From: Saccoglossus kowalevskii
Lineage: Eukaryota > Hemichordata > Enteropneusta > Harrimaniidae
DNA length: 64,000 bases
NCBI RefSeq assembly: GCF_000003605.2
Contig: NW_003140812.1
Location: forward strand, 742,934 to 806,933
Direction: 5' to 3'
How positions within the stretch are numbered: the stretch's first letter is position 1; every line of letters starts with the position of its first letter. The translations under genes were made by a program, and so were the position numbers. The notes under the pieces are model-generated. The model was given only the letters and a program-made list of their open reading frames with translations. It searched no databases and was not told where the DNA came from. Below are positions 12,934 through 27,900 of this stretch, piece by piece.

Positions 12934-15900
12934 CTAAAAGAAATATGAAATAAACACACAGTTATTTATACTTTCTGAAACATACATTGGACAGAAACAA
13001 ACAAATCTTTCAAATACATCATGATTATATGGGAATGTTAAAACTACACCTGTAATCTATAGAATAAATTATAATTCCCATTTATATGTCATTCCTGATT
13101 TCAACCAAAAACAATAAGAGAAGCTCATAATTATCAATATGACACTTCAAATACGTCAAGCATATAGACTTTATTTCATTTCCTTTATTTTAGAAGACTT
13201 GATCCTGCAAATCTGTTTTATGATTTTATCCCCTAAAAATAATGATATCACAATACTGCATTTATTATATCAAAAACCCATCTCCAGTACAAGTGCACAT
13301 AAACCAAATACTGTAAAAGGGTTAATTATGCACTGGGTTTTAATTTTGCTTATTTGGCTGACTGTAAAATGGGCTAAATTACTGAAAAATACTTTATTTT
13401 CGTTTGGAATTAATTTTTGCTATTTTCGCTGAAGGAATGATTCAGTGAAAATAAAATCTAGCGAATATATCTTTTTCCCTATATTTTACAGTCAAAAATC
13501 AGTGAAAATGATTTCCACATAAATAACCCAAAAAGTCATTTCAGTGAAAATTAATTCCAGCTAAAATAAAGTATTTTAAAGTAAAACCCAGAGAGAATAT
13601 GTAAAATTTATTATAGAACACATTATCTAAATGATCCACTGAATCCACTGAATGCCTGAAATGGTAAATCAGTGAAATTTAAACCTAGTGATGAAATTAG
13701 TCATTTTACAGTATTGTATTTACTGTATTGTTAAAATACGAATGTACTGAAAACGCTACTGTGAAAAGCATACACAATGTATACTTTAAATATATGTTTA
13801 TTTTAAGCGTTCATGATAAACAAATCAACAGTACACGGTGGCTCTGAGAAGTGTACTTCAAGGCCAAAAAAATGATCTGTTTCTCATCTCAAGAAAAATT
13901 TTAAAAAATGATGCAATGACACCACAATATCATCAATGTTCAATATTTATTAAATAATGCTTTCAAACACATGCATTAAATGTGGATTTAGATTTCCAAA
14001 ACATCTTCTAAAAAAGAAAACAAACATTTTTCCATTTTATCATAAGTGCCATGCTCTACCGGTATGCAAAATTGCAAATTAGTATACAATTAGTATTAGT
14101 ATAAAGTGAGCAATTCACCTGCTTTCTGAAGTCTTCTTTGGACATCCTTTGTATGGTTGCAATTGCCTTCTTTTCCAAGCTTTCCTTATACTCATTAGTT
14201 TGCTCACGAACAGCAGCACCGGAGTTCTCACCAGCGACCAGAGTATATGTACTATCCTTAGCACGTGCTCGTCCACGAGCTTGAACCATAGCAATTTCGT
14301 TTGTGACTAAGTTATAACGAATGACGACATTGCACTCCGGAATATCAAGACCTTCCTCGGCTACAGTCGTGGCAACAAGACAGTTAAGATCACCTTTGTG
14401 GAATTTCAGGATGATGTCTTGTTGATCTTTCTGTGAAACGTTACAAAGTACAAGAATGTCAATTGAAACCCGCCAAGTGCTTTTCGACCAAATCAGAATG
14501 CTATTGTAAACTAAACATCCTGTTTCCAAGTCTGACCCTTTTTTTTTTAGGTCAAATCCTTGTTCACATAATTTGTCCTAGGACTATATTGATAAAGTGA
14601 CATCAAAGGTTGGGATTGAACTCAGAGCTACATATGTAACACAATAGAGGATATGGCAGAGGCTATACCAAAGTCACTGGAGATACACCTAGCATGTTAA
14701 GATGCTATCAATCTATCTCATGCTATCAATCTATCTCAATGTTCATCTTATTAATACGAAATAAAACAATTTGAGTTGTTCTTTGTTTGTTTCCATGTTT
14801 CAGGCTATTGAAATATTTAATTCTACAATCATTACCACCAACTAAAAAACACTATTATATTAAAAACAGCCAATGAAATCAAATTCAGCCACGTCCAAAA
14901 ATAATTATTTGCTTCTGGTCCAATTTACTTTTTGAGAGCTAAATATTTCTAATACAAAATATTTTGCCCAAAGTTGACAATGGTGCTCAAAGGGTTATTG
15001 AAATATATACCTGTGTCATGCTCTTACTAGTGCTGTTTGGACCAGTTCCAGTCAGTCTATCTACTTTCAGAAAATTCAAGTCAGGCGTGTTCTTAATCCA
15101 GGAAACCAGTGCCTTGGTGGATTCTCTAGTCTTGGTAAAGATTATACCACGAGATCCTTCCTTAGTGGAATACTCTTTTTCTAACTGTGATTGCAATCTC
15201 TTCAATTTGGGATTTTCAAACATTTTTTTCTTTGAGATCTTCACTAAATTGTAATAATGTTCTGTATTAAAAATGTATAAAAGTTTTAATTAATTTATTT
15301 GTGCTGTGAAAAATGTATTATCATTTACATGGGTATTTGTCATTGGTACATAAAATTATATGCATTAATTTGCAGCTAAAAACATTTTACAAATTTAGCC
15401 AATAGCTTTAATTTTGTCAAAAGGTTGTTTTGTTTTTTTTTCCAGCAACCACATGGTTTTTCCTAATATTTTGATGAGAAGGCTCAATCAAGTAAGTACT
15501 GTAAACACATTAAAATAGCTACATGCCATTTTAGCAAACTTGGTCTGATGAATCTTAGAGTGCAAACAATCTTGTGAGAATATACCTTCTTTTTAATTTA
15601 GCAACATTTTGAATTAGCAAAATTAAGTTCAAAATTCAGCTTACCTTCAAAAATTGACAATAATTCTTTATCAGTGCTATCAAAACCCTTTTCACGTCTT
15701 TCTTCATCATCATAAAACTCCTGCAAGTAGTTCAGCGCATCTTCCATACGTACACTATCATTAATCAGCAAAGCGTCATTATACTTTCGCAGATGCTCCG
15801 CACAAGTTCGTAGTTTCCGATCCTGTTTTTTAACAGCTACAAAAAATGAAATGAATTAATCATTTTTTAGAATGTATGATAAGTGTGTATGTTTTTAAAC

Positions 15901-18900
15901 AAAAAAGTGTGAAATTAATGTGACAAAATTCAATGAATTTAAATTTTTGTCACAAAATGAAGAAATCTGATAGAGAATTATTGCCACTGAACATGTACAT
16001 AGGACCACATAACAAAAAATATTTACATGATAGTAACCAATTTTAGGAGATCTGCTAAAAGCCTGTTAAATTTAACAATTGTCAAAATTTTACGTTGTAT
16101 TTGATCATAGTTAATCATTTTTTTTGGTGATGACAAGTACTATGACCCCCAACTATTTTGAAGTCAATATCCTCATAGTGCCAGGAAGTACAATTGATTG
16201 GAAAATGAATAAATTCTGGGTATTTGAAATCATGAGTATGCTTCTACCCTAAACCCTAATCGTTGAATTGTTTCTATTCATTCAATACATATGCTCATGT
16301 TATAAGACATGTTGTAAATTTCATAGTATATATTGATTAATTTGACTTGCCTGTAGTTCCTAGTCCAGTCACCCACTGTTCATAGACCTGAGTACCCAAG
16401 TCACATTTGTCAGATTCAACATCCTTGTCGTCAATAAGACTGTGAATTTTCTTCATCATTTTCTTTAGCTCATCACCGAACGGATCTTTCTCTCGGTCAG
16501 CAACAACTTCTACGACTTTGTGCGGTTTTTTGTTGTGTTCCTCCAGTCCTTTTGTTTCGGCCTGCACTGTTCTCAAGTCCATGCAGTCCAGATTAGCACA
16601 GATCTGTCAAATAATATGAGATTGTGGTTGAATTTGGATAATTAGGCTGTGGCACACAAGTAGTAGTTTTACCCCGATGGGCAAAAGAGATTCAGACAGG
16701 AGTCTGGAAATTTTGTGATGTGTATGAAAAAAAAACACTTCCTGTGGCAAATATTATATAATACTGGCAGAACTGAGTTAGGATAATCAAATTTAGTTTC
16801 TAGCTGTACTGTTTCTGAAATGTGTGATGTAGTCAATGAATATGCATTTGATTGTATTTTATCTGGTCCAGCGAGACCACATTAATTAAATATGCTCCTG
16901 TGTGTTAATTAGTTGTTAACTATGCAAATCAATTAAGCAGACTAATTCAAAACTAATACGAGAATTCCTTCGGCACTTGTTCAGAACCACTAGTTGAATG
17001 TCAATCGGAAATAGTGTTCCAGATATGATATTTATGCATTTTTATGGGATCATGTGACCATATACTGTAGAATACTTTATTTTCGCTATTTTCGCTGGAG
17101 GAATGATTCCGTGAAAATAAAATCCAGCGAATATACTTTTTTTCTTATATTTCACATTAAACTCATCAAATATCAGTGAAAATAAATTCCATACAAAACG
17201 CCCAAAAAGCCTTTTCAGCGAAAATTAATTCCAGCGGTCATAACCTTGGCATGTGTGAAAATTGAGTAAACAATATCAATGCACACTAAAAAAGCAAAGG
17301 CTTATGGGTAGATGCTTGTTTGTAAACATCAACATGCTATGAATGTGCAGGTGACAACTGTCTGGCTTTAAAACGGCAGACAGACATCGATACAACACCA
17401 CATCCAAAACTGCAGATGTATTTCAAAAGTAAAATAAAATCATGTGTATTATAATTTAATTTTTGAAATTGTTGATCAAGCCCTGAACCAACAGAAAATT
17501 ATTTTAATTTGGTCAAAAATTAAAATAAAAACATAGCATCAAAATTTGCGCAAAAAATAATACTGTTGGTGAACAAATTTTATTCATTTGCATAACAGGT
17601 AGTAAAAAAGGAGCCAGAATGAAACTTACCTGCAAAATATGTGTCACAGCCTTATACTCTGTCCTAGCACCACCAACACCAAGGGAAGCAGTCAAACCAA
17701 GAATTTGGGGAAGTTGATAAACTTTTTCTTCAATTTTTAATTTTAAATATTCATGCATGATATTATTATAGACTTCTCCCTTTTGTGTGTGATGGCATTC
17801 ATCAAATATCAGCAAACTGAAATCTATTATGGAAAAAAAAAAAGAATTTACAAAAAAAAATTTACTTACAGCACTACAGAATCATGTTCGATATGGACCC
17901 ATAACCATGCATACTACATAAATGAAAAAACATGGTTTATTTACACAAATATTTCAAGAATTTACATCACTCATGAGTTAGGAATGTTGCAATGATATGA
18001 ATATCTCACCTGTGAGTTCCAATTTCTCGTTATCCTCACCATTGTTAAGAGCATTCTCCAGTATCTGAGCTGTGAGGATAACCACATCATTCTTCTCAAC
18101 CAAATGTTTTAAGGAAACCCTAGCTGCACTCTCACCACAAATCTTACTAACTTTGTACTTGGAAGTCAGAAGTTTGAACTCTTTCTTGTAGTGCTGTTCC
18201 ACCAATGGTACTTTGTTGACCAAGAGCAGAACTTTAGCGTTTTCACGTTGTTTTAAATGATTCAACGTGATAAACGCCGCTATCCTGGTTTTTCCACTTC
18301 CTGTTGGTGCGCTTACGATGACGTTATGACCAAAAATGGAGGGCTTAACTAATTCCGCTTGGTAAGGTCTTAGTTCAATCACAATGTCTTCTTCCGGTTC
18401 ATCCACTATCAGGAAAAACAATAATAGTTAAATAATGAATCAATAAAATCAAATGTGATTCATAAATGAAAAAGTTTATATTCAACAAAAATCAAAGTAA
18501 ATCTCAAATATTTTTAATAGAATTCTTGATGGTTTTTTGCTTTTTTTTGTATTGAAATTATTTGATACACTACTATGTTCTACATTTATTATTTCAAATA
18601 TTGAAATCATATTGTCATTGTGGATCTAAATAAAACCAGATTTTGAAACAAATTGTCATGGATATGCATCTTAACATTTATAAAGTACATGTATGTGCCA
18701 AATTTGAATGAAAACTGACAGAGCACGTCCAAGATACCGCATAAAAAAACAAAAACAAGATGCCTGCCAGTCGACCATCTTTGATCCATCATGGACATGT
18801 ATCCTAACATGTATAATCTATGTACCAAGTTTGAATGAACAACTGACAAAGCATGTCCAAAATACAACATTTTCAAAAAACAAGATGGCTGCAGTCGGCC

Positions 18901-21900
18901 ATTTTGAATCGAATCGCTAAACCACTGCATGTGCATATGTCNNNNNNNNNNNNNNNNNNNNNNNNNNNNNNNNNNNNNNNNNNNNNNNNNNNNNNNNNNN
19001 NNNNNNNNNNNNNNNNNNNNNNNNNNNNNNNNNNNNNNNNNNNNNNNNNNNNNNNNNNNNNNNNNNNNNNNNNNNNNNNNNNNNNNNNNNNNNNNNNNNN
19101 NNNNNNNNNNNNNNNNNNNNNNNNNNNNNNNNNNNNNNNNNNNNNNNNNNNNNNNNNNNNNNNNNNNNNNNNNNNNNNNNNNNNNNNNNNNNNNNNNNNN
19201 NNNNNNNNNNNNNNNNNNNNNNNNNNNNNNNNNNNNNNNNNNNNNNNNNNNNNNNNNNNNNNNNNNNNNNNNNNNNNNNNNNNNNNNNNNNNNNNNNNNN
19301 NNNNNNNNNNNNNNNNNNNNNNNNNNNNNNNNNNNNNNNNNNNNNNNNNNNNNNNNNNNNNNNNNNNNNNNNNNNNNNNNNNNNNNNNNNNNNNNNNNNN
19401 NNNNNNNNNNNNNNNNNNNNNNNNNNNNNNNNNNNNNNNNNNNNNNNNNNNNNNNNNNNNNNNNNNNNNNNNNNNNNNNNNNNNNNNNNNNNNNNNNNNN
19501 NNNNNNNNNNNNNNNNNNNNNNNNNNNNNNNNNNNNNNNNNNNNNNNNNNNNNNNNNNNNNNNNNNNNNNNNNNNNNNNNNNNNNNNNNNNNNNNNNNNN
19601 NNNNNNNNNNNNNNNNNNNNNNNNNNNNNNNNNNNNNNNNNNNNNNNNNNNNNNNNNNNNNNNNNNNNNNNNNNNNNNNNNNNNNNNNNNNNNNNNNNNN
19701 NNNNNNNNNNNNNNNNNNNNNNNNNNNNNNNNNNNNNNNNNNNNNNNNNNNNNNNNNNNNNNNNNNNNNNNNNNNNNNNNNNNNNNNNNNNNNNNNNNNN
19801 NNNNNNNNNNNNNNNNNNNNNNNNNNNNNNNNNNNNNNNNNNNNNNNNNNNNNNNNNNNNNNNNNNNNNNNNNNNNNNNNNNNNNNNNNNNNNNNNTTGA
19901 ATGAAAACTGACAAAGCATGTCCAAAATACATCATTTTCAAAAAACAAGATGGCTGCCAGTCGGCCATTTTGAATCGAATCGCTTAAACCACTGCATGTG
20001 CATATGTCCCACATAAAGTACTAGGCACATGCAAAGAATGAACGGAATCGGTCCAAGGGACTCTGAGATATGACTCCGGACGGACGCACGGACGCACAGA
20101 GACCGAATTATAAGTCCCCGTTTTCGGACTTCGTCTGAACGGGGACTAAATATAATAAAGTTTGAGCAAAAATAATTAAATATGACTACGTAGCTGTTAA
20201 ATCTCTTTAAAGGCAGTTTGACATCTTAGGAAGAGCTTGCAAATGTATTTACTGAATTCCATTCCAGTGTATTTGTTATCTTGGTTTTAAACACTTGGCA
20301 AAATTCCATTCTCGAAAGCGACATGGACATGAATAAAAAAAATTACCACATTTCAGCCATTTTTGTCTTGAAATGTATTGAGAAACATTTTCAGGTTTTT
20401 AGATGAACAGGTCATTAATTTGACAAGAGTACTTGTATGCAAACTTTCAACTAAATCAGGCAGGCAATATATTATTGAGAAATCAGCACAGACATGAGTG
20501 TCACCATTTGGTCATTTTTATTCAAATTCAAAAAATAGGATGTTTATTTGTAACCCAATATGCATGACCTTGATGCAAAGTTTGAGTGAGTTTGCCATGT
20601 TCATCTGCGAGAGGTGAAATGGTCCCAGACATGGTTAAGTATCTTGAGAAAACCAAAATGGCCACCAGTCAGCCATGCTTTGATCAAATGGTAAAGAAAA
20701 TTGATTTGCATATGTAAGTCATCATACATGGTCTATGTGAAAGTATATATCTTAGAAATGGTATTTGTATGCAAGCACCGACTGAAAGACGGAACCAAAA
20801 TTAATAGCCACTGATTTTGAACTTTATTCGAAATGAGGACTAAAAATGAGCAAGTCACAAGTTTCAAACTTAAATGAGCATGATGACAAGAAGGAAGAGT
20901 CACAGTTAAACTCAAGAAATTTAGTTCTGAATTTGAGTCAAATAATCTCATATTTTGTCATACATGCTTTCATACATCAGCATCAGTACACTGGATGCTA
21001 TACTGTATACATGTATATATTCAGCTGTATGTACTTTCTTTTAACCACAAAACATTACAGCTAAAGTAATAAACATTTTTGTGATTCACTGATTTCATGG
21101 CATTTGAGAGGAATAATTTTCCAAATGTCACTGACACTCCATAACGTAGAACCCCAGAGGAATAGTTATTACGACGAAATTTGTAAAAGTTTGTCTTGAA
21201 TTAAAGCAGTAAGATAATTTACCTTTATCACTGGATTCAGCATTCTCTGCGGCGTTCATCTTGTCAGTGTCTGTTTCATCAACATTCAGTGTCACCATCA
21301 GTTTTGTATTACTCTCACATTGGACATTATTTGTGATCACGTTGGTATCCTCATCGATAGTTTGACATTTTTCAGCATTGTTGGCACCAGTCACTAATTC
21401 AATTGCATCAGCTGATGCTCTGTTAAGATCATTGGAAACATTTCCACTACTGCTTGCATTGTCACCTGCACAGTATATACAGTCAATGTCAGTGCATTCT
21501 TATCCTCATGTTATCCTCCCACTCTCACTATGATATCCCCTACCTCTCACTCCAATGTTCCCTTTCCTCACTCAGATGTCTTCTACATCTCACTCCGATG
21601 TCCCCTCCCTCTCACCCTGATGTCTCCTCCCTCTCACTCCAATGTCCCCTGCCTTTCATGTCCCTCCTTCTCACTCCAATGTCCCCTCCCTCTGACTATG
21701 ATATCCCCTACCTCTCACTCCAATGTCCCCTTTCCACACTCAGATGTTCCTCCCTCTCACTCTAATGTCTTCTCCCTCTCATTCTGATGTCCTCTCACTC
21801 CGAAGTCCCCTCCCTCTCACTCCAATGCTCCTTCACTCTCACTCTGATGTCCCATTCCTCTCACTCTGATGTTCCCTCCCTCTCACTCTGATGTCCCCTC

Positions 21901-24900
21901 CCGCTCACACTGATGTCCCCTCTCACTCTGATGTCCCCTCCCTCTACCTTTGATGTCCCCTCCCTCTCACTATGATGTCCCCTACCTATCTCTCCATTAT
22001 ATATCCACTCATTCTCACTCATTCTTTTTGCTTTTGATATCCTTATCTTCACTAGTACTTTGCAAACCCTAGCTCTCACACTGATAACTCACATACATAC
22101 CATATTTTACCATCATGCACCACGTTCACACAATTATTTCCTTACAACCCAGTTCAGATTTCAGTGCCAAATAATTACATACACTCATGTGACAGACATG
22201 ATATGAAGAGTTTATATTTGTGCGGTTCCTTCTTATTACATTCATAATGCATTTCTAGCATGAAAAATGATAATCAGCCAAATGTGTTATGTAATGTATG
22301 TGTAAAGTTTGAGCATGATCACTTCTGTCATGTTAGCAATATTGTTCCAAAAACAGCATTTGTTAAAATCAGACAGCCATTTAGAATAAAATCTGGGAAG
22401 AATAATGCCATGCATCAAGCACTCATTATGTTTAATGGACACACCAAATTTGAATGAAATATGTCCATGCATGATTGAGATCTGGTTTCAGAATGGAAGA
22501 AATGCTTAATTGACAATCTTGAAACGGATCATGAAACAAATGCATGAGCATATGTATGGTATGATGCGTGTGTGAAGCATAAATGAAATCGGCCCAGGTA
22601 CATGTATGTCTGAGATAGAGGTGCGAACGTACGGACGGACACATGTTATAAATCCTTGTGTTTCGAAATACATCCAATTGGGAACTAATAAATTTGCAAC
22701 ACCACTGTGCTATTTATATGAGTATATCAATCATACTCAATTCATTTACCTGCTATAGGATTAGACCTGCCAATCTTATCAGCAGCAGCAATACCTGCAT
22801 TCAATTCTTTCTCTAGAATCAATAGTAAATATTAAACATAATTAACTATAATATGATCGGTGACCTGACCTTCCTTCAATCATGCTACTTCTTTTAAACT
22901 TGGAACTGATTTGTCAGTATGGATGACAAGATTACTTCGATCAAAAAGGTACAAATAGATATACTACTGTCTTAAAGCGGGAGGGTCGTCACCTGCGCAC
23001 GCGCAGGAATTGAGTCACAAGCCACGATAACAACACACGCTAAAAACACAAAGGCTCATGGGTAGACGCTTGTTTGTAAAAAGTGACACGCTATGGCCAT
23101 CTGACGCATGTGCAGGTGACGACTCCCCCGCTTTAAGGAGGTTTGAGCCAAAATATAATATTTTTGGTAATACAAGTTGGCATTTCTCAAAATTTTTTCT
23201 CTGTGACATAGGATGAAAAAGTCATAAATTATTGATATGCAATATAATATTGTAATATAGTTTCAAAAAATTGAAATATAATCAAGTTTCCATGGTGATA
23301 CTATAGTTTTCCATTATATACAATGGGAGGTTATCTCCCATAATGCATTGCATATATGTGCAAAATTTGAATTCAGCTTGGAATACATTAACTGAACATA
23401 CCAGCTTTGATTTCATCATCATCATCATTGTTATCATCTGCATTGGAAGAACTGGAAGTGCCTAAAATAACATCATAAAGATGTTTAGAATCTTCTTTCA
23501 ATGCAGCTAGCAATTCATCAAACCATGTTGGTCCACGCTTCACCACTCTGTAAAGCAATGTAGTAGCCGCTCTCTGAGCTCCATGTTGGTCGTAGTCATT
23601 CTTAATCTGCTGTTCATCCATTTCATTTAAACACGGGATTTTCTCACACAGAGTTCTGGCATCTATGTCTCTGACTAATGTTGGTGCCAGAGCTGATAGT
23701 AGATTTTGCTGCGGATGCATACATTTAACTTCTTTATCTCCAATCATCAGATCAGCTAAGTGTTCACAGCCTATACTTGCAAAAACAAATGAAAACTATT
23801 AATGCTATACAAGTAATGAAGTATCATCAAGATTGCAACTCTATATACGATGATATGCAGAGCTGAACTTCACAGTTGAGAAAAACACCAATTTTCAAGA
23901 CCAAAGATTCATAAAACGGCTTTAGCACATAGGAAGAACATAGCGAATATCAAAGAGCCCAATTAAGTCACTGTGAAGATCAAGGATCCTGGATATGCAA
24001 TGAAGACCCTATTCTGCATGCAATTCACTTTTCTATTTTTTATATATAAATTAGGTTTTATTTAACACATTTCTAACAAAAAGCATCACAGAATGCAGTG
24101 GAACATCCCCAGCTTTGTGTCTTTCACTGTAGAGATCTTACAAAGAAGGTTTATACACAGCAATTTATCAGTTGGAAAATACTATTATCCCTGGAACAAT
24201 TATGCTACGGATGTAGTGGGTTAAATAATTATGACGCAAGAACACAGTGATTCTATATGACTTGCTACTTATTTGAAAGAATCATGAAATAAATAGTCGC
24301 TCAATTATGAACCGTAGTTTTATGTATTTTGACAAAAGGTCAATTCAAAATGGCTACAAATGAAGGCTGTTACGTACGCTTTAGAAAAAGAAGTGTTTCC
24401 ATCAAAACAAGTTCCATTACCTCCTCTCTTTATTTTTTCTTTAACCTTTTCACAACTAGACTTTCATGCCCAAATTTTTCTGCACTTTTTTCTTATATTC
24501 TTCAATATTTCTAGAAATGAACCCAAATTTTTGAGCCAAAAGACGAAAGTTAAGCTTATTTTCAGTTTTTACTCAAAAAATTTGCCTATTTTTGTCCCAA
24601 TCTTCTGAAAGAAAGAGCAGACTATAAACATAGACCAAAAAGAGGGAACTGGTGGTGAAAAGGTTAATGAACCCCTTGTTTTTAATTTTTAATAGTTCCA
24701 CATTTTGATATGTATGCACCACAGGATGATTCGGCTGAAGATATTGTTTTGTCTTGGTTGTTTCTGACTTGTATTCAGTTTTTCTTCTGCTGTTTTTTTC
24801 TTCGTTTGTTAAATCAGGGAGGTGTGCAAGTGTTATTTAATAACAAGCAGCCTGTCGGCTGAGATAGCTCCGCTGTTAGCAAGGCACATTTCAATTAAAG

Positions 24901-27900
24901 AACTGAAGATATCATTAGATTAAAGAAAGCTTAGAAAGAACTCCTGTGTGCTGAGAGAGTATTGGAGACACATTAAAATTAATTCAACATTTATGATTTG
25001 CTTTTCAAGCGAGAAGCTTGGCAACTAATTTTTGTCTGCTATTTGAGATGCATAACATGAAAAAAATTTGATTCACATTATCAAAATTTATAATACATAC
25101 AGAAAATACATTTGATTTTTCATCCATGGTTTTTAGTCTAATTTATTCCAGAGCATCTCTGCAATGAATTCAATTTAAATCTGATTTTTTTTAGATGGGC
25201 TAATAATAGATAATCAAGATGCATGTTTATCAACATTAAACTAAACATGTCTGTGGATTACCTCAATGAACCAAATGAATTATTATACAAATTAAGCAAT
25301 TATTATGCATAGATTTAGGTCTGTATATTGTTTCAGGGTGCACATGTAACAAAGTTTTATTATAATGTGATGATTAATCCTAACTAAATTAGTGGAAAGC
25401 TGAAAAGTAAATTATTATGCAAATTAGGTAATTATTTATAGATGTGTACATAAATCTAAAACTAATTTGATCATCACATTGTGTTAGAGTACATATGTAC
25501 CAAGATTCATTGAATTAAGATAAGTACTGTCACAGATCATCATTTTGAAATGTGATTATAACCAAAAATTATGATTTATTATGCAAATTAGGTAATTAAT
25601 ATGATCTGATTTTAATTCAAAACTGAGAGGATCTGCACATTGTTCTGAAGCATCAATGTACCAAGTTTCATTGAAATGGAATAATTAGCACATTGTGAAA
25701 ATCATTGTAAAAGCTGAAAATTGGCTAATTATGCAAATTAGGTAATTAATATGAACTGATTTTAATCCAAAACTCAACAGGTCTGTGCATTGCCCTGGAA
25801 AAGCTATGTACCATGATTCATTGAAATGGGATAATTAGTAACTAATTATGCAAATTAGTTGATTAATATGCACACATTTTTACTTAAAATTAATCAGGTC
25901 TTTGGATTGTTCTAGAGCATCTATGTACCAAGTTTCATTGAAAAGTAATGAAGTAATAGTACTTGAAATATCAAAAGCTGCAAATTTATTAATTATGCAA
26001 ATAAGGTAATTAATATTTCACATATCTGTCTGTTCATCGTCCTATGTACCTATGTAAGTTTCATTGAAATGTGATTATTAGTACCTGAGATATCAGTGCA
26101 AAAGGCGAAAATTTACTAATCATTATGCAAATTAGGTTAATTATATGCATGGATTTTACCCAAAACTGATCACATCTGTACATTAGTCCAGAGCATCTAT
26201 GTACCAAGTTTCATCAAAATCTAATGAATGGCTCTTTAGATATCAGTGGAACAGTCAAAGAACAGCTAAAAATTACCTAATTATCATGCAAAACAGGTAA
26301 TTAATATGCATGGATTTCAACCAAAACCTAATCAAATCTGTGCATTAGCCCAGAGCATCTATACACCAAGTTTCATTAAAAACCAACATACGGTTCTTGA
26401 GATATCAGTTGGACGGACAGACACACACACATACACACACACACACATACAGGGTAACTGCAAAGACTCCCATTGTGTATAGTACATGTATAGTACCCAA
26501 AAATGAAAAAAAATATTCATCAAAATTAGAGAATTGAAGATATCATCACAAAATGAACAAATCTGAGAGAGGTCCACATGTAGTACCTACGTATGTAATA
26601 TCTAAGCAATCGGACTTGTAGTTTTTAACAAGAAGTCGAAAATATCACTTTTTACCAAAAATGACAAAAATATTCATCAAAATTAGAGAAATGTAGATAT
26701 CATCACGAAATGAACAAATCTGAGAGAAGTCCATATGTAGTACCTATATATATAATAGCAAAGCAATCAGACTTACGGTTTTCAACAAGAAGTCGAAAAT
26801 ATCACTTTTTACCAAAAACTACAAAAATATTCACCAAAATAAGAGAATTAAAGATATCATCACAAAATGAACAAATCTGAGAGAGGTCCACATGTAGTAC
26901 CTATATATGTAATATCAAAGCAATCGGACTGCGGTTTTTTAACAAGAAGTCAAAAATGTCACTTTTTTCAAAAATGACAAAAATATTCACCAAAATTAGA
27001 GAATTGAGGATATCATCACAAAATGAACAAATCTGAGAAAGTTTCACATGTAGTATCTATATATGTAATATCAAAGCAATTGGACTTTTGGTTTTTAACA
27101 AGAAGTTGAAAATATCACTTTTTACCAAAAATTACAAAAATATTCATCAAAATTAGAGAATTTAAGATATCATCACAAAATGAACAAATCTGAGAAAGGT
27201 CCACATGTAGCATCTATATATGTAATATCAAAGCAATTGGACTTGCGGTTTTTAACAAGAAGTCCAAAATATCACTTTTTACCAAAAATGACAAAAATAT
27301 TCACCAAAATTAGAGAATTAAGAATATCATCACTATAAACAAAACTATATATCTTGAATTTGATAACTAATGGGGACTGTGCCATGCATGGCTTGTTTCA
27401 TTGTGTTTTGCTCAACTGAAAATGCCTAAAACTAGATACATATTGGGAAATTAAATGTTAATTTAGTTAAATTGATCAAGAAAAAGTTCATAAAAATTGG
27501 CAATAAGTCATGTTAGGATCCAAAACAGGATAATATTTGTAGATTCTATGTGTACATAAATAGTACTAATGTTTTTCATGATGCCAAGTCAATAGTTTGT
27601 ACAGTATATGTATACATAAATTATACTTCATTGTGACATGATTCTAACATAAATGTCATGATATTGTATATATGTATATGTAAATTATACAATATTTAGG
27701 CATTTAATCCTTTGCGAAAAATCTGTACATTTCTAGCATACAACAAATATACATTAATGGTTTTGCGTAAAGTGTGTATACAAATAATGTACTGTTGTTG
27801 ACTTGTATAAATAAAATGTACACAATTTCAAAAAAGTATACTTTTTTGTACAGAATATGTATACAATTAATATACTATTGAGACATACAATTTGGTGAAG

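Larger units (their letters stand above)
14431..16350 (-). other. RLR introns 9, 8 and 7
   Basis: Intron sequence at 14431-15010, 15244-15644 and 15837-16350, interrupted by exons 9 and 8. No repeat or RNA gene recognised; a short local TCTATCTCATGCTATCAA duplication lies near 14705. Confidence 0.6.
16604..17629 (-). other. RLR intron 6 with two MITE relics side by side
   Basis: Holds a 3'-truncated AATACTTTATTTTCGC element (17063-17236) followed closely by a fragment of the TTAA-flanked MITE (17281-17371). Confidence 0.65.
18406..21222 (-). other. RLR intron 4, repeats and assembly gap
   Basis: Consists mostly of copies of the 'CGGCCATTTTGAAT' repeat on both sides of a 955-base gap, then a degenerate stretch (about 20340-20840) with AAAATGGCCACCAGTCAGCC. 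Any exon inside the gap would have to be phase-1 symmetric. Confidence 0.6.
21466..22749 (-). other. RLR intron 3
   Basis: Contains the pyrimidine-rich minisatellite (21505-22020) right beside the exon 4 acceptor and a 'CGGCCATTTTGAAT' family copy at about 22310-22685 (ends ACGGACGGACACATGTTATAA). Confidence 0.6.

Noticed and set aside
18607-20014. Several long frames on both strands around 18900-19900
   Set aside because: They run through the N gap and are artefacts.
21454-21787. Two overlapping plus-strand frames of 85-103 codons
   Set aside because: Translations of the CT-rich minisatellite ([11 protein letters not shown] repeats) in an intron.
12442-24000. RIG-I orthologue specifically
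   Set aside because: CTD and HEL2i motifs ([17 protein letters not shown], KKWxxVPF) fit MDA5/LGP2 better, and two CARDs exclude LGP2 itself.
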